From NCBI GenBank assembly GCA_963821095.1, contig CAWGCJ010000002.1:62001-126000 (forward strand): a stretch of 64,000 nt of DNA, in the 5' to 3' direction. Shown in pieces: positions 15,970 through 24,405 of this stretch. Source of the stretch: CAVPHV01 sp963821095. Its GTDB lineage: Bacteria > Actinomycetota > Acidimicrobiia > Spongiisociales > UBA5794. Both the position numbers and the translations under genes were made by a program. The stretch's first letter is position 1, and each line of letters opens with the position of its first letter. The notes beneath the pieces are model-generated. The model had not been told where the DNA came from and ran no database searches. It was given only the letters and a program-made list of their open reading frames with translations.

Positions 15970-18593
15970 ACCGAGGTGACTCCGTCGCCCAGATCGTCCG
16001 GCATCCCCAGCACACCCTTGAGGGCGTCGGGATCAATTGCCGCTTCGCCACGCCGCTCGTGCCACCGGGCCCAGAGCACCAGCATCGACGGCAATACCAG
16101 AACGCTGGCGACGAGGGCAAAGACAATCGCCCAGAACGTCACTTCACCGAGCTGCTGGAATGGTTTGAGGCTCGACGTCATCAGCACACCAAATCCGGCC
16201 GCTGTGGTGAACGCCGAACCGGCGAGGGCGCCCCCGGTGTGGGTCGTCGTTGAGCGAATTGCCTCATCGATGTTGTCACAGCGCATCTGGTCTTCTTGGA
16301 ACCGGTGCGTGATGTGGATTGTGTACGGCACACCGATGCCGATGGCAAGGTTGGCGATCATCGCAGTGACCGGGTTGAAGGAGATGCCGCGAGCCGCCAT
16401 CACTCCGAACACCCAAAGCACGATCAACGCCACCGGCAGAATCGTGATGACACCGAGGAAGGGACGCTTCGCCTCGATCCAGAACGTAATCACTAGCAGC
16501 AACATGGCCGCCAGGATCGTGAACAGCAGTGAAGTCGCCTGACTGTCCGACAATGCGGTGACGACGCCGGCGCTGATGATGTTCTGGTTCGTCGCAACAG
16601 CCGCGGCCCCGGTATCGGTGACCGGCTCGAAGGCGACGGTCAAGTCGTCGGCCAACTGTTGGGCGCCGGCCTCGCCGGCCTGGGTCGAGACGCCAACGTC
16701 GATGTATCGGAACGTACCGTCCACTTCGGCGATGGTTCGACGCATCGTGTCGAAGTCGGCGTCCAAGGCGGCCCGATAGAGCCCGTCCACGTCGGCATCC
16801 GGCCCAACGGAGAGGTCGGGCAGTTGCAGACCGAAGTCGACCGCAACGACCGCGAAATCCGGATCGAACGTCTCGGCGTCTCCGCCTTGATCGGGCGGCA
16901 CCACCAAGCCGGCGATCACTGAGACCGGTGATTCGGCTGCGGCGACGCCGCCGAACGCGATTACGTTCTCGACCCCGTCGAGGTTCTGCCAGGAGGCAAG
17001 CAACGCATTGTGCATGGCCGGCGTGGCGACGTCGACATCCTCGATGATGACCTCGGTCTCCTCACCAAACCCACCACCGAACTCTTCGGTGATGACGTCG
17101 AAAGCCCCGAGCAGGGGCTCACCTTCCGGCAGAAAATCGGTGAAGCTGAATTCGGTACTCAGCCTGGTGAGGCCGACGAACCCGACGATTCCGAGGACGA
17201 GCGATACCAGCAATGTCCACACCGCATACTTCTCGGCGAGCACCGAGGCGTTCCCCATCAGCTTCGGCAGTACCCGCTCGCTCTGGTGACCAAACGCCTC
17301 AGTGGCGATGTGGCCCTTGGCTTCGCCACGACGATCGAGCAGGACCCGTACGGACGGCAAGACGGTCAGCATGAGGATGAAGGCCGACGTGATACCGACC
17401 GCGGCCAGGATGCCGAAGTCACGCAGCGCAGTGACCGGGTTGATGACATTGGTGAGAAAGCCCACCGACGTTGTGACGGTGGCGAGCACCAGTGCGATTC
17501 CCACGGTGAGAGTGGCCCGCGAAGCGGCCTTCCTGACCGGCTGCCCGGCCCCCAGCTCCTCCCGATAGCGACTGGTCATGTGGATGGCATAGTCGACACC
17601 GAGCCCGATCAGGAGAATGGGGATGATCTGGAGGATCTCGCTGAAGTTGCCAATGATCCCCAGATACTTCGGTCCAAGAAGGACACCCATCCCCTGCATC
17701 CAGGTGATCGACAGAATGATCACCACCATCGTCAGCGCCATGTCGGCGGCCGATCGACGTATCGACATCCACCTCGTCATCCTGCCCCTGGGATGGACCC
17801 AGTACACGAACATCAGAATCAGCACGATGATGAGGAAGGCGAGACCGAAGAGCCGGCCGATCTCGGACTGGAACTGGTCGGTGTTCGAGAACAGCAGCGC
17901 AAACGAGAATGGCGTCGCGTCGACGGCGACGGTGGCGACCGCATCGATGCTGTCGCGCATGTCGATTTCGATCCCCTGGAGGAGGGTCAGGTCGGGATCG
18001 TCAAGATCGGCAACGTTGAGGAACACCACCATCAGGCCTGTTTTGGCCTGGGGTACGGTCAGGTCGGAGCTCTCGCCGAGCAGCCCGGAGAACAAGTCAC
18101 GGAACTCCGGCGGCACCTGCTCGAGGCTCTGGAGGAAGCCACCCTTTACGTCTTCGTCGGTGACGTTGGCCAGAATCGTTTCGAGCGGCACGCCCATTTC
18201 CTCGGCCTGCATCTGGAGGCCCTGCAACAGCGGGTCGAAGTAGCCGACAATGTCGCCACCGGGTCTGCCGACCATCAGGGTGCTGGCCTCACTCGACAAG
18301 ATGGCCGCCTGGACCTTGACGTAGTCCCGCAGCCCGTCCGCCGTCAGTATGTCGTCAACCTTGGCCGTCATCAGGACTTGCACGGCTTCTTCGGAGTTGT
18401 CCGAGAAGTAGTCGGCAATGACCTCCTGCGCCAAGAACTCAGGCGAATCGGGAGAGAAACCTTCGTTGCCGCTGGCTTGCTCCTGCTGAGGGACAAAATA
18501 CCCCAGGACAAGGGTGACGAGCAGCGCGCCGGCCAGTACGCCCCACGGGGACCGCCGGACGAGGGCGGCGAGTTGCTGAACGAACCATTTCAC
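15966..18593 (-). CDS. MMPL/RND superfamily exporter (hydrophobe or lipid transporter)
   Basis: An 875-residue polytopic protein with the two-fold RND layout: one N-terminal helix, a large extracytoplasmic domain, about five helices, a second large domain and five more helices. The sterol-sensing-like blocks GLGVDYAIHMTSRYREE and AIGIGVPYTIHITHRFQED occur once in each half with the same spacing. Archaeal and actinobacterial members of this group export lipids or hydrophobic compounds. Start is a GTG at 18593. It is upstream of and coupled to the 15460 gene, and follows thrS on the same strand. The substrate is not predictable. Confidence 0.88.
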   Translation of the reverse strand: MKWFVQQLAALVRRSPWGVLAGALLVTLVLGYFVPQQEQASGNEGFSPDSPEFLAQEVIADYFSDNSEEAVQVLMTAKVDDILTADGLRDYVKVQAAILSSEASTLMVGRPGGDIVGYFDPLLQGLQMQAEEMGVPLETILANVTDEDVKGGFLQSLEQVPPEFRDLFSGLLGESSDLTVPQAKTGLMVVFLNVADLDDPDLTLLQGIEIDMRDSIDAVATVAVDATPFSFALLFSNTDQFQSEIGRLFGLAFLIIVLILMFVYWVHPRGRMTRWMSIRRSAADMALTMVVIILSITWMQGMGVLLGPKYLGIIGNFSEILQIIPILLIGLGVDYAIHMTSRYREELGAGQPVRKAASRATLTVGIALVLATVTTSVGFLTNVINPVTALRDFGILAAVGITSAFILMLTVLPSVRVLLDRRGEAKGHIATEAFGHQSERVLPKLMGNASVLAEKYAVWTLLVSLVLGIVGFVGLTRLSTEFSFTDFLPEGEPLLGAFDVITEEFGGGFGEETEVIIEDVDVATPAMHNALLASWQNLDGVENVIAFGGVAAAESPVSVIAGLVVPPDQGGDAETFDPDFAVVAVDFGLQLPDLSVGPDADVDGLYRAALDADFDTMRRTIAEVDGTFRYIDVGVSTQAGEAGAQQLADDLTVAFEPVTDTGAAAVATNQNIISAGVVTALSDSQATSLLFTILAAMLLLVITFWIEAKRPFLGVITILPVALIVLWVFGVMAARGISFNPVTAMIANLAIGIGVPYTIHITHRFQEDQMRCDNIDEAIRSTTTHTGGALAGSAFTTAAGFGVLMTSSLKPFQQLGEVTFWAIVFALVASVLVLPSMLVLWARWHERRGEAAIDPDALKGVLGMPDDLGDGVTSV

Positions 18594-18722
18594 AGTTGGG
18601 AGCCCCTTTGCGCGGAGATTCTGAGTAGCGGAAGCCGAGGGAACGGCGGCACAGAGCCTACGCAGCTCACGGTACCAATCAAGTCAATTCCCCGGTTCGA
18701 TCCCGTGAGCCGCCGCGACACC

Positions 18723-20654
18723 TCAGCGTGGCGGTCGGCAGAGCTCCGTGAGTTCGTCGATCGCTTCGGCCACGGGAACACCGCGCCGCTCGTGATCCTC
18801 ACCGCGGAGCCGCAGGCCCAGTGTCCTCGACTCGATGTCGTTGTCGCCGACCACCATCACAGCCGGGTTCTTCTGCGTGATCGCGCGCCTGATCTTCTCA
18901 CCGACAGTGTCATCATGGTCGTCGACCGCGACCCTCAGTCCGGCGGCCACCATTTCTTCCTGCAGCAACCAGGCGTACTCGTTGTGGCGATCGGCAACGG
19001 GCACGATCGTGGCCTGCACCGGCGCCAGCCATCCGGGGAAGGCCCCCGCATGGTGCTCGACCAGGATGCCGACAAACCTCTCAATTGATCCCATCAGCGC
19101 CCGGTGGATCATCACCGGTCGTTCCCGGGTGTTCTCGTCGCTTGCGTACACGAGATCGAAGTTGACCGGTTGGGCAAAGTCGACCTGCAATGTCGAAAGC
19201 TGCCAGCGACGCCCGATGGCGTCGCGCACATGAACGTCGATCTTGGGACCGTAGAACGCTCCTTCGCCCTCAGCGATCTCGTAGGGCAAGCCGGCAACGT
19301 CGAGGGCCTTGGCGAGAGCCGCCTCGGCTTTGAGCCACAGGTCCGGATCGCCGACGTACTTGTCAGGACGGGTCGAAAGGTCCGCCTCGAACTCCTCAAA
19401 ACCAAAGTCCCGCAGCACCATCAGCGTGAAGTCGAGGAGACCCTGGAGCTCCTCGCCGATCTGGGACTCCATCGCAAAGATGTGAGAATCGTCTTGCGTG
19501 AAGCCTCGGGCTCGCAGCAGGCCATGAACCACACCGGACCGCTCGTAGCGGTAAACAGTCCCCAGTTCGAACAACCGCAGTGGCAGCTCGCGATAGCTGC
19601 GCCCTCGACTGCCGAAGATGAGGATATGAAACGGGCAGTTCATCGGCTTCAGCCGGTATTCAGTGCTCTCGTCGAGGACCATCCCGGGATACATGCCCTC
19701 GGCGTAGAAGTCGAGATGCCCCGATGTCTGCCAGAGGTCCGCCTTGGCGACATGCGGTGATGCCACGATCTCATAGCCGTGCGCCAGGTGGGTCCTTCGG
19801 CTGTAGTCCTCGATCACGGTGCGCAGCAACCCGCCTTTCGGGTGCCACACGGCAAGCCCGCTGCCCAGCTCGGGTGGGAATGAGAACAGCTCGAGTTCCT
19901 GCCCGAGCCTGCGGTGGTCCCGCCGCTCCGCCTCCTCGAGCCGGAACAGGTAGGCGTCGAGCTCCTTGGATGATTCCCAAGCCGTCCCGTAGATCCGCTG
20001 GAGTTGGGGTTTGTGTTCGTCACCGCGCCAATAGGCACCACTGGTACGCATGAGCTTGACAGCCTTGAGCTTCCCCGTTGAACCGACATGCGGCCCACGG
20101 CACAAGTCGACAAAGCCCAGGTTGCGATACACCGTCACCTCGGACCCCCCGGCCCCCTCAGCCTCCTCAACCCCCTGGATGATCTCAGCCTTGAACGGCT
20201 GATCGGCAAAGACCTCGAGCGCCTCAGGCACCGTCAGCACCTCGCGCTGGAAGGGCTGGTTCTCGGCGATGATTTCAGCCATACGAACTTCGATGGCGTC
20301 GAGATCGTCGGGATCGAACGGACGTCCGATATCGAAGTCGTAGTAGAAGCCATCGGTGATGGGGGGCCCGATTGCGAACTTGGCGCCCGGATAGAGGTCA
20401 AGAACCGCTTGCGCCATCACGTGGGCAGCCGAGTGACGGAGCACGTGGCGACCCTCTTCGGTCGTGTCGGTGACCACTGCAAACGCTCCGTTGGACGAGA
20501 TCGGACGGTCCAGGTCGACGAACTCGCCGTCCAGCTTGGCGGCAACCGCTGCCTTGGCAAGGCGGGGGCCGATGCTGGCGGCAACCTCGGCGCCGGTGAC
20601 GTCGTCGGGGTACTCCCGGACGGAGCCATCGGGGAAGGTCAGGTGTACGGACAC
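18723..20654 (-). CDS. thrS: threonyl-tRNA synthetase
   Basis: A 643-residue class-II synthetase with N-terminal TGS and editing domains (H-S-A-A-H and C-R-G-P-H-V). The catalytic core has zinc ligands in MNCPFHILIF, FTQDDSHIFA and MIHRALMGS, and a C-terminal anticodon-binding domain. I start at GTG 20654, preceded by AGAGGA; the 25 extra codons upstream are not family-like. No T-box leader is visible in the short divergent space to the 20763 gene. It marks the right end of the region that matches the mycobacterial thrS-to-secD order. Confidence 0.97.
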   Translation of the reverse strand: MSVHLTFPDGSVREYPDDVTGAEVAASIGPRLAKAAVAAKLDGEFVDLDRPISSNGAFAVVTDTTEEGRHVLRHSAAHVMAQAVLDLYPGAKFAIGPPITDGFYYDFDIGRPFDPDDLDAIEVRMAEIIAENQPFQREVLTVPEALEVFADQPFKAEIIQGVEEAEGAGGSEVTVYRNLGFVDLCRGPHVGSTGKLKAVKLMRTSGAYWRGDEHKPQLQRIYGTAWESSKELDAYLFRLEEAERRDHRRLGQELELFSFPPELGSGLAVWHPKGGLLRTVIEDYSRRTHLAHGYEIVASPHVAKADLWQTSGHLDFYAEGMYPGMVLDESTEYRLKPMNCPFHILIFGSRGRSYRELPLRLFELGTVYRYERSGVVHGLLRARGFTQDDSHIFAMESQIGEELQGLLDFTLMVLRDFGFEEFEADLSTRPDKYVGDPDLWLKAEAALAKALDVAGLPYEIAEGEGAFYGPKIDVHVRDAIGRRWQLSTLQVDFAQPVNFDLVYASDENTRERPVMIHRALMGSIERFVGILVEHHAGAFPGWLAPVQATIVPVADRHNEYAWLLQEEMVAAGLRVAVDDHDDTVGEKIRRAITQKNPAVMVVGDNDIESRTLGLRLRGEDHERRGVPVAEAIDELTELCRPPR

Positions 20655-20762
20655 GATGTTTTCCTCTCGCGGTTCAGGGCCGAAAGAGTACTTGGGAATT
20701 ACCCCACCGCCGACCGATAGATGAGACAATGACGTTCAGCAAGATGAGTCGAGGCAGTTTCC

Positions 20763-21638
20763 ATGGTGCAACCACTTGAAGTCGCGGATCGGTTGGCCCG
20801 CGGCGGCCGCATCCACGAACTCAGCTCGGGGGGCAAAGCACTCGGGATGAACCGGGTCTATCGCCTGTTCAGCGACAACGGGTCCCGTGTTCTCAAGATC
20901 TACGGAACCCAAGCGCGGGAGCGTCGCGAGCGCCACGCCCTCGACGCCCTCTCCGACGCTGAGGGCCTCCCCACCGTCGTCGATCGAGGCGCCGACGGCG
21001 AGTTGCATTGGGCCCTATTCGCCGACGCCGGCAAGTGGAGCATCGGTACCTTGCCCGAGAACCCCGGTCTGTCTCGCAAGGCCGGTGAGATCCTTCGCGG
21101 CGTGCACGATTCCTCAGCCGGGCTGATGTCCAACCTCTCGCGCGGCATTGATCAAGATTGGGTGGCGGTCGACTTTGTTTCGACCTTTCGCCGTCTCGAG
21201 CGCTACCGGCGCAAGATTGGAATCTCTGCCGACCTCATCGAGCAGGCCCGCCAAATCAGGCCGCCATTTGCCTCCGAACCTCGTTCGTCGCACACCAACC
21301 CTGAACCCGAGAACCTGATCGTCGACGATCTCGGCAACGTCACGTTGATCAATTGGGAGTGGGCGACGCTGGCACCGCCGGAGTGGGACCTCTCCAAGGC
21401 CGCATGGCTGATCGGCATCAAGTCGGGGCCGTCGGCATCCCGCTCTCTCATGGAGGGCTACGGGCGTGCCCTGGAACCAATCCAACTGGATCGTTGGACC
21501 GTGTACCACGCAGGGATGATGCTCGTTTTCGAAGCGGAGAACACCCTCCGCTCCGGCAGCGGCGGCTTCGAGTACCTCGTCGCCGAACTGCAACGCGCCA
21601 TCACCGGAGCCCGCGGCCCCGCGCCGGCCGACGCCTGA
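20763..21638 (+). CDS. aminoglycoside phosphotransferase-fold protein with substituted catalytic Asp residues (probable pseudokinase)
   Basis: A 291-residue protein with the APH/choline-kinase layout. The N-lobe has MNRVYRLFSDNGSRVLKIYG, where the Lys is the ATP-binding residue. The C-lobe loop reads S-H-T-N-P-E-P-E-N-L-I-V-D-D where active members have H-x-D-x4-N, so the catalytic Asp is Asn. The metal-binding motif reads L-I-N-W-E-W-A instead of I-D-W-E, a second Asp-to-Asn change. The rest of the fold, including PPEWDLSKAAWL, is well kept, so the protein is unlikely to be decaying. It may bind a nucleotide or small molecule without phosphoryl transfer. It is divergent from thrS. Confidence 0.8.
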   Translation: MVQPLEVADRLARGGRIHELSSGGKALGMNRVYRLFSDNGSRVLKIYGTQARERRERHALDALSDAEGLPTVVDRGADGELHWALFADAGKWSIGTLPENPGLSRKAGEILRGVHDSSAGLMSNLSRGIDQDWVAVDFVSTFRRLERYRRKIGISADLIEQARQIRPPFASEPRSSHTNPEPENLIVDDLGNVTLINWEWATLAPPEWDLSKAAWLIGIKSGPSASRSLMEGYGRALEPIQLDRWTVYHAGMMLVFEAENTLRSGSGGFEYLVAELQRAITGARGPAPADA

Positions 21639-21741
21639 CCCTCTCCTGCCAAGGCCGCCCGGTCGTTCCCGGCTCGGAAATCCGCGAAAAACTGCCTTAA
21701 TGCATCTACGCTCCATGGCGTTGTCGATACGGGAGTATGCC

Positions 21742-21954
21742 GTGGTAGAGGTTCTCGTAGCAGGAGCGCTCGTTGCCGGAGGAGTCGCCGTCGTCGCCCG
21801 TCGGAACACCGACGGTTCTTTGGTCTCCGGGCACCATTCCCCGCACACATTCATCGACGCCGACTACCAAGCCGACCTCCCCTGCCCCTGGTGCAACGCC
21901 CAAACCCGCGAAGACGACCCCAGATGCCCCAGCTGCGGGCAAAGGTTTGGCTGA
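21742..21954 (+). CDS. small membrane protein with C-terminal zinc ribbon
   Basis: A 70-residue protein: one hydrophobic span (VEVLVAGALVAGGVAVVARR), a polar linker and a C-terminal zinc ribbon, C-P-W-C followed by C-P-S-C-G. Such tails bind zinc and often mediate protein contacts at the membrane. I chose GTG 21742 because GGGAG lies six bases upstream. An ATG at 21715 in the same frame would add nine residues (M-A-L-S-I-R-E-Y-A) and is also possible. The last Gly codon and stop fall inside the first copy of the 110-bp direct repeat, so the gene end may have been set by that repeat. Confidence 0.65.
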   Translation: MVEVLVAGALVAGGVAVVARRNTDGSLVSGHHSPHTFIDADYQADLPCPWCNAQTREDDPRCPSCGQRFG

Positions 21955-22058
21955 CGGGGTGTTCGCTGTTTGAGCCAGGCTGGCCGAGTTCGCTCCGTTG
22001 CGGGTAACCGGGCTCCTTGCCGTTGGCCTGGCCAGCCAAGGCGATGCAGCGAAGGCCC
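21949..22058. repeat. 110-bp direct repeat, copy 1
   Basis: Identical by eye to 22160-22269 over 110 bases, starting GGCTGACGGGGTG and ending GCGAAGGCCC. It contains GGCTGGCC near the left and GGCCAGCC near the right, so it can fold back on itself. The first six bases supply the last codon and stop of the zinc-ribbon gene. The 101-bp separator is not repeated. There is no transposase frame in it. Confidence 0.92.
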
Positions 22059-22159
22059 CGAGGGTGTTCCAAGCGCGAGGCCGGACATCTTCAACATCTA
22101 GGTTCGATGGGTTGTAGCGCGCCGTCAGTGGACGGCCGAAGCCTGCGGTTTGAGTCTCC

Positions 22160-22269
22160 GGCTGACGGGGTGTTCGCTGTTTGAGCCAGGCTGGCCGAGT
22201 TCGCTCCGTTGCGGGTAACCGGGCTCCTTGCCGTTGGCCTGGCCAGCCAAGGCGATGCAGCGAAGGCCC
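22160..22269. repeat. 110-bp direct repeat, copy 2
   Basis: Second copy, in the same orientation and 211 bp downstream of copy 1. It ends about 70 bp before the stop codon of mshD, which is on the other strand. Together with copy 1 it fills most of the 383-bp gene-free space between the zinc-ribbon gene and mshD. Possible natures are a dispersed REP-like element, a recent local duplication or a structured convergent terminator. Confidence 0.92.
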
Positions 22270-22337
22270 TGCGGGGCAGCGACCCCGCAGCGGTCGGCGA
22301 GAATCCCGCCGCATCGTTCAGTCCGCAAACAAGGTCC

Positions 22338-23228
22338 TCAAGCCGACCGCCCGCCTTCGACCAGCTCGTATTGGCGGTTCGTCCACACCGACCTGAATCC
22401 AAGGTCTTCGTACAGCCACATTGCGGCTTCGTTGGCCCCATCGACGTAGAGCATTCCGGTGCGTGATCCGGTGCGGAAGAGATGGTCCAGCCCACGGATC
22501 ACCAAGTCCCTACCCAAACCTCGACCCTGGGCATGCGGTGAGACTCCAATGATGTAGATCTCCCCCACCCCATCTGCGTGGTGCTTGGTCCAACACGAAC
22601 CGAGGAGGTCCGATCCCTGCCACGCCATCAGCAGGTCCGCAGGGTTGAACCACGGTCTGCCGAGCCGCTCCTCGAGATCAGTCATTGTCAGAGCGCCGTT
22701 TTCGGGGTGACCGGCGAATGCGGCGTTGTTGACCGTGAGCCAGGCCGCTTCGTCATGACCTACCTCGAATGCCTTGACGTTGGTGCCCGGGGCGTCCGTA
22801 ACCGTCGCTGCGATGGGAAGGGGACACTCGAGCCGATGCAGCAGCCGCGTCGGCGAGTAACCCGCCCGCATGAGGGCCGTTTCCAGCTCGCCATGCCACG
22901 CCCACACCACATGTCGTTCGTCGGTGGGAACCAACTTCGCGGCAGCTGCGATCAAGGCGTCGTAGGTGGCCGGCGTGCGTTGTGTCGGATCGACCGCTAT
23001 CTCGATTGCCCAATGGGCAGATGAGTCGACGCCGTCTCCGGGGTGACGGGCGACCTGGGCGTAGCCGATGGTTACGCCGTCGATCGTGGCCGCTACGGCG
23101 GCGGCGTCATCGTGGCGCCCGCGACGCATCATCTTGTACTCGGTCAAGGCCGCTATGCCGTCGGCCGCCTCAATGACGCCAAAGAACGCGTCGAGGTCAT
23201 CGGCCTCTGTCGGGGACCCAAGCTTCAT
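22338..23228 (-). CDS. mshD: mycothiol synthase (tandem GNAT acetyltransferase)
   Basis: A 296-residue protein with two GNAT domains. The C-terminal, catalytic one shows NAAFAGHPENGALT, GRPWFNPADLLMAW, GEIYIIGVSPHAQGRGLGRDLV (the acetyl-CoA loop) and LYVDGANEAAMWLYEDLGF. These are typical MshD features. MshD acetylates Cys-GlcN-Ins, the last step of mycothiol synthesis, so the organism probably uses mycothiol as its main thiol. ATG 23228 is preferred; a GTG directly in front (23231) is an alternative. It is transcribed alone and divergent from the patatin gene. Confidence 0.93.
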   Translation of the reverse strand: MKLGSPTEADDLDAFFGVIEAADGIAALTEYKMMRRGRHDDAAAVAATIDGVTIGYAQVARHPGDGVDSSAHWAIEIAVDPTQRTPATYDALIAAAAKLVPTDERHVVWAWHGELETALMRAGYSPTRLLHRLECPLPIAATVTDAPGTNVKAFEVGHDEAAWLTVNNAAFAGHPENGALTMTDLEERLGRPWFNPADLLMAWQGSDLLGSCWTKHHADGVGEIYIIGVSPHAQGRGLGRDLVIRGLDHLFRTGSRTGMLYVDGANEAAMWLYEDLGFRSVWTNRQYELVEGGRSA

Positions 23229-23418
23229 CACAGCGCCACACTAGGAGGTTGGGATCAATTGGAGTGGCCGGGGGGGCACGCCTCGGATGCTCTCGCAGTG
23301 CTCGCCTCACCGAACGAACGCCCGGCAGTCGTGCTCGGCGCCGGGCGCCGAACCAACAACCACTCGGATCCGTCCATGACCACGCTCCTCCCGCCGATGG
23401 GCCGTATGCTGTCGGCTC

Positions 23419-24387
23419 GTGAGCAGAGTTGGCCTCATCCTCGGTGGCGGCGGCGTGACGGGCGCGTCGTACCACTTTGGCGTCCTGATGTCCCTCAGAA
23501 TGGCCACCGGGTGGGACCCGAACGATGCCGAGGTCATCATTGGGACATCGGCCGGCGCATTCACCGCGGCGATGGTGCGCGGCGGCCGACTCGATGTTGG
23601 CACGCTCGTCGGGGAATCACTCACCCGCGAAGACGTCACCGAACGCATGCGTCGCCTGATCTTTCGGCGTTCTCGACGCCCGCGCGGAATGGTCAGGTGG
23701 GTGCGGAGAGGGATCCTGCCCGGCCTCACTCGCCCCGACCTGAACCTGGTGTTGGGCAGCCCGGGCATGTACCACACGGACGGTATCGTCGAGTGGGTCG
23801 AGGACTCACTGGGGCCCGCGGCCGACGACTGGCCCGAAGCCTCGACGGTGATCGTTGCATACGACCTCGATGCCAGAGAACGAGCGCCCTTCGGCACGGA
23901 GGCCACTCCCGACGTTGCCATCAAGCATGCCGTTGCGGCCTCGGTGGCGGTTCCGTTTGTTTTTGAACCCGTCAAGATCGAAGGTCGCTGGTACGCAGAC
24001 GGCGGCGTGGTAAGCGGAACGAGCGCCGATCTGGTGCTCGCCAATCCAGAACCGCTTGACTTCCTCATCGTGGTCGCGCCGTTGGCGGCGTCCGAGTCCC
24101 GTCCTGGAGCCAGGTTCTACGAGGACCTGTTCGATCGGGTGGGACGAGCCGCGCTTTCCGCTGAGCTGCGCCGCATCCGCGAGGAATGGCCGCACACCGA
24201 AATTGTCGTCTTGCGGCCCGATGATCGCGTGCTTGCCATCACCCGCCCCAATCCGATGTCGGCAAGTGCTGCGGTCCCAACGTTCCTGCGCACGCTGCGG
24301 TCGTTGAAAGACGAATTGAGCCATCCCGAGACGTGGCGAATGTTGGAGAGACATCTCGTGAGGCCGAGGCGTTCCGTCGGGACGTAG
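23419..24387 (+). CDS. patatin-like phospholipase family protein
   Basis: A 322-residue Ser-Asp dyad hydrolase. The oxyanion loop is LILGGGGVTGASYHFG at the N-terminus, the nucleophile elbow is IGTSAGAFTAA, and the catalytic Asp is in RWYADGGVVSG. No signal peptide is apparent, so it is probably cytosolic or membrane-peripheral and acts on phospholipids or acylglycerols. Start is a GTG at 23419. It is convergent with the DivIVA-domain gene and divergent from mshD. Confidence 0.9.
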   Translation: MSRVGLILGGGGVTGASYHFGVLMSLRMATGWDPNDAEVIIGTSAGAFTAAMVRGGRLDVGTLVGESLTREDVTERMRRLIFRRSRRPRGMVRWVRRGILPGLTRPDLNLVLGSPGMYHTDGIVEWVEDSLGPAADDWPEASTVIVAYDLDARERAPFGTEATPDVAIKHAVAASVAVPFVFEPVKIEGRWYADGGVVSGTSADLVLANPEPLDFLIVVAPLAASESRPGARFYEDLFDRVGRAALSAELRRIREEWPHTEIVVLRPDDRVLAITRPNPMSASAAVPTFLRTLRSLKDELSHPETWRMLERHLVRPRRSVGT

Positions 24388-24405
24388 CGGTCGCTCAGCG
24401 GCGGA

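Noticed and set aside
18685..18705. GGTTCGATCCC, similar to a tRNA T-loop, in the thrS-MMPL gap
   Set aside because: The flanking bases cannot form the 5-bp T-stem, and no anticodon or acceptor stem is present.
17010..19088. 692-codon open frame on the plus strand opposite the MMPL exporter and the end of thrS
   Set aside because: It is fully antisense to well-supported genes, is rich in Arg/Asp/His/Gln with no domain pattern, and lacks a plausible ribosome-binding site. Long antisense frames are expected in GC-rich codon usage.
21949..22269. CRISPR-like array
   Set aside because: Only two 110-bp copies with one spacer of 101 bp; units are far too long and no cas gene is near.
21964..22495. 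Several overlapping minus-strand frames across the 110-bp repeats
   Set aside because: They repeat the same translated segment because the DNA is duplicated, overlap mshD, and lack ribosome-binding sites; treated as non-coding.
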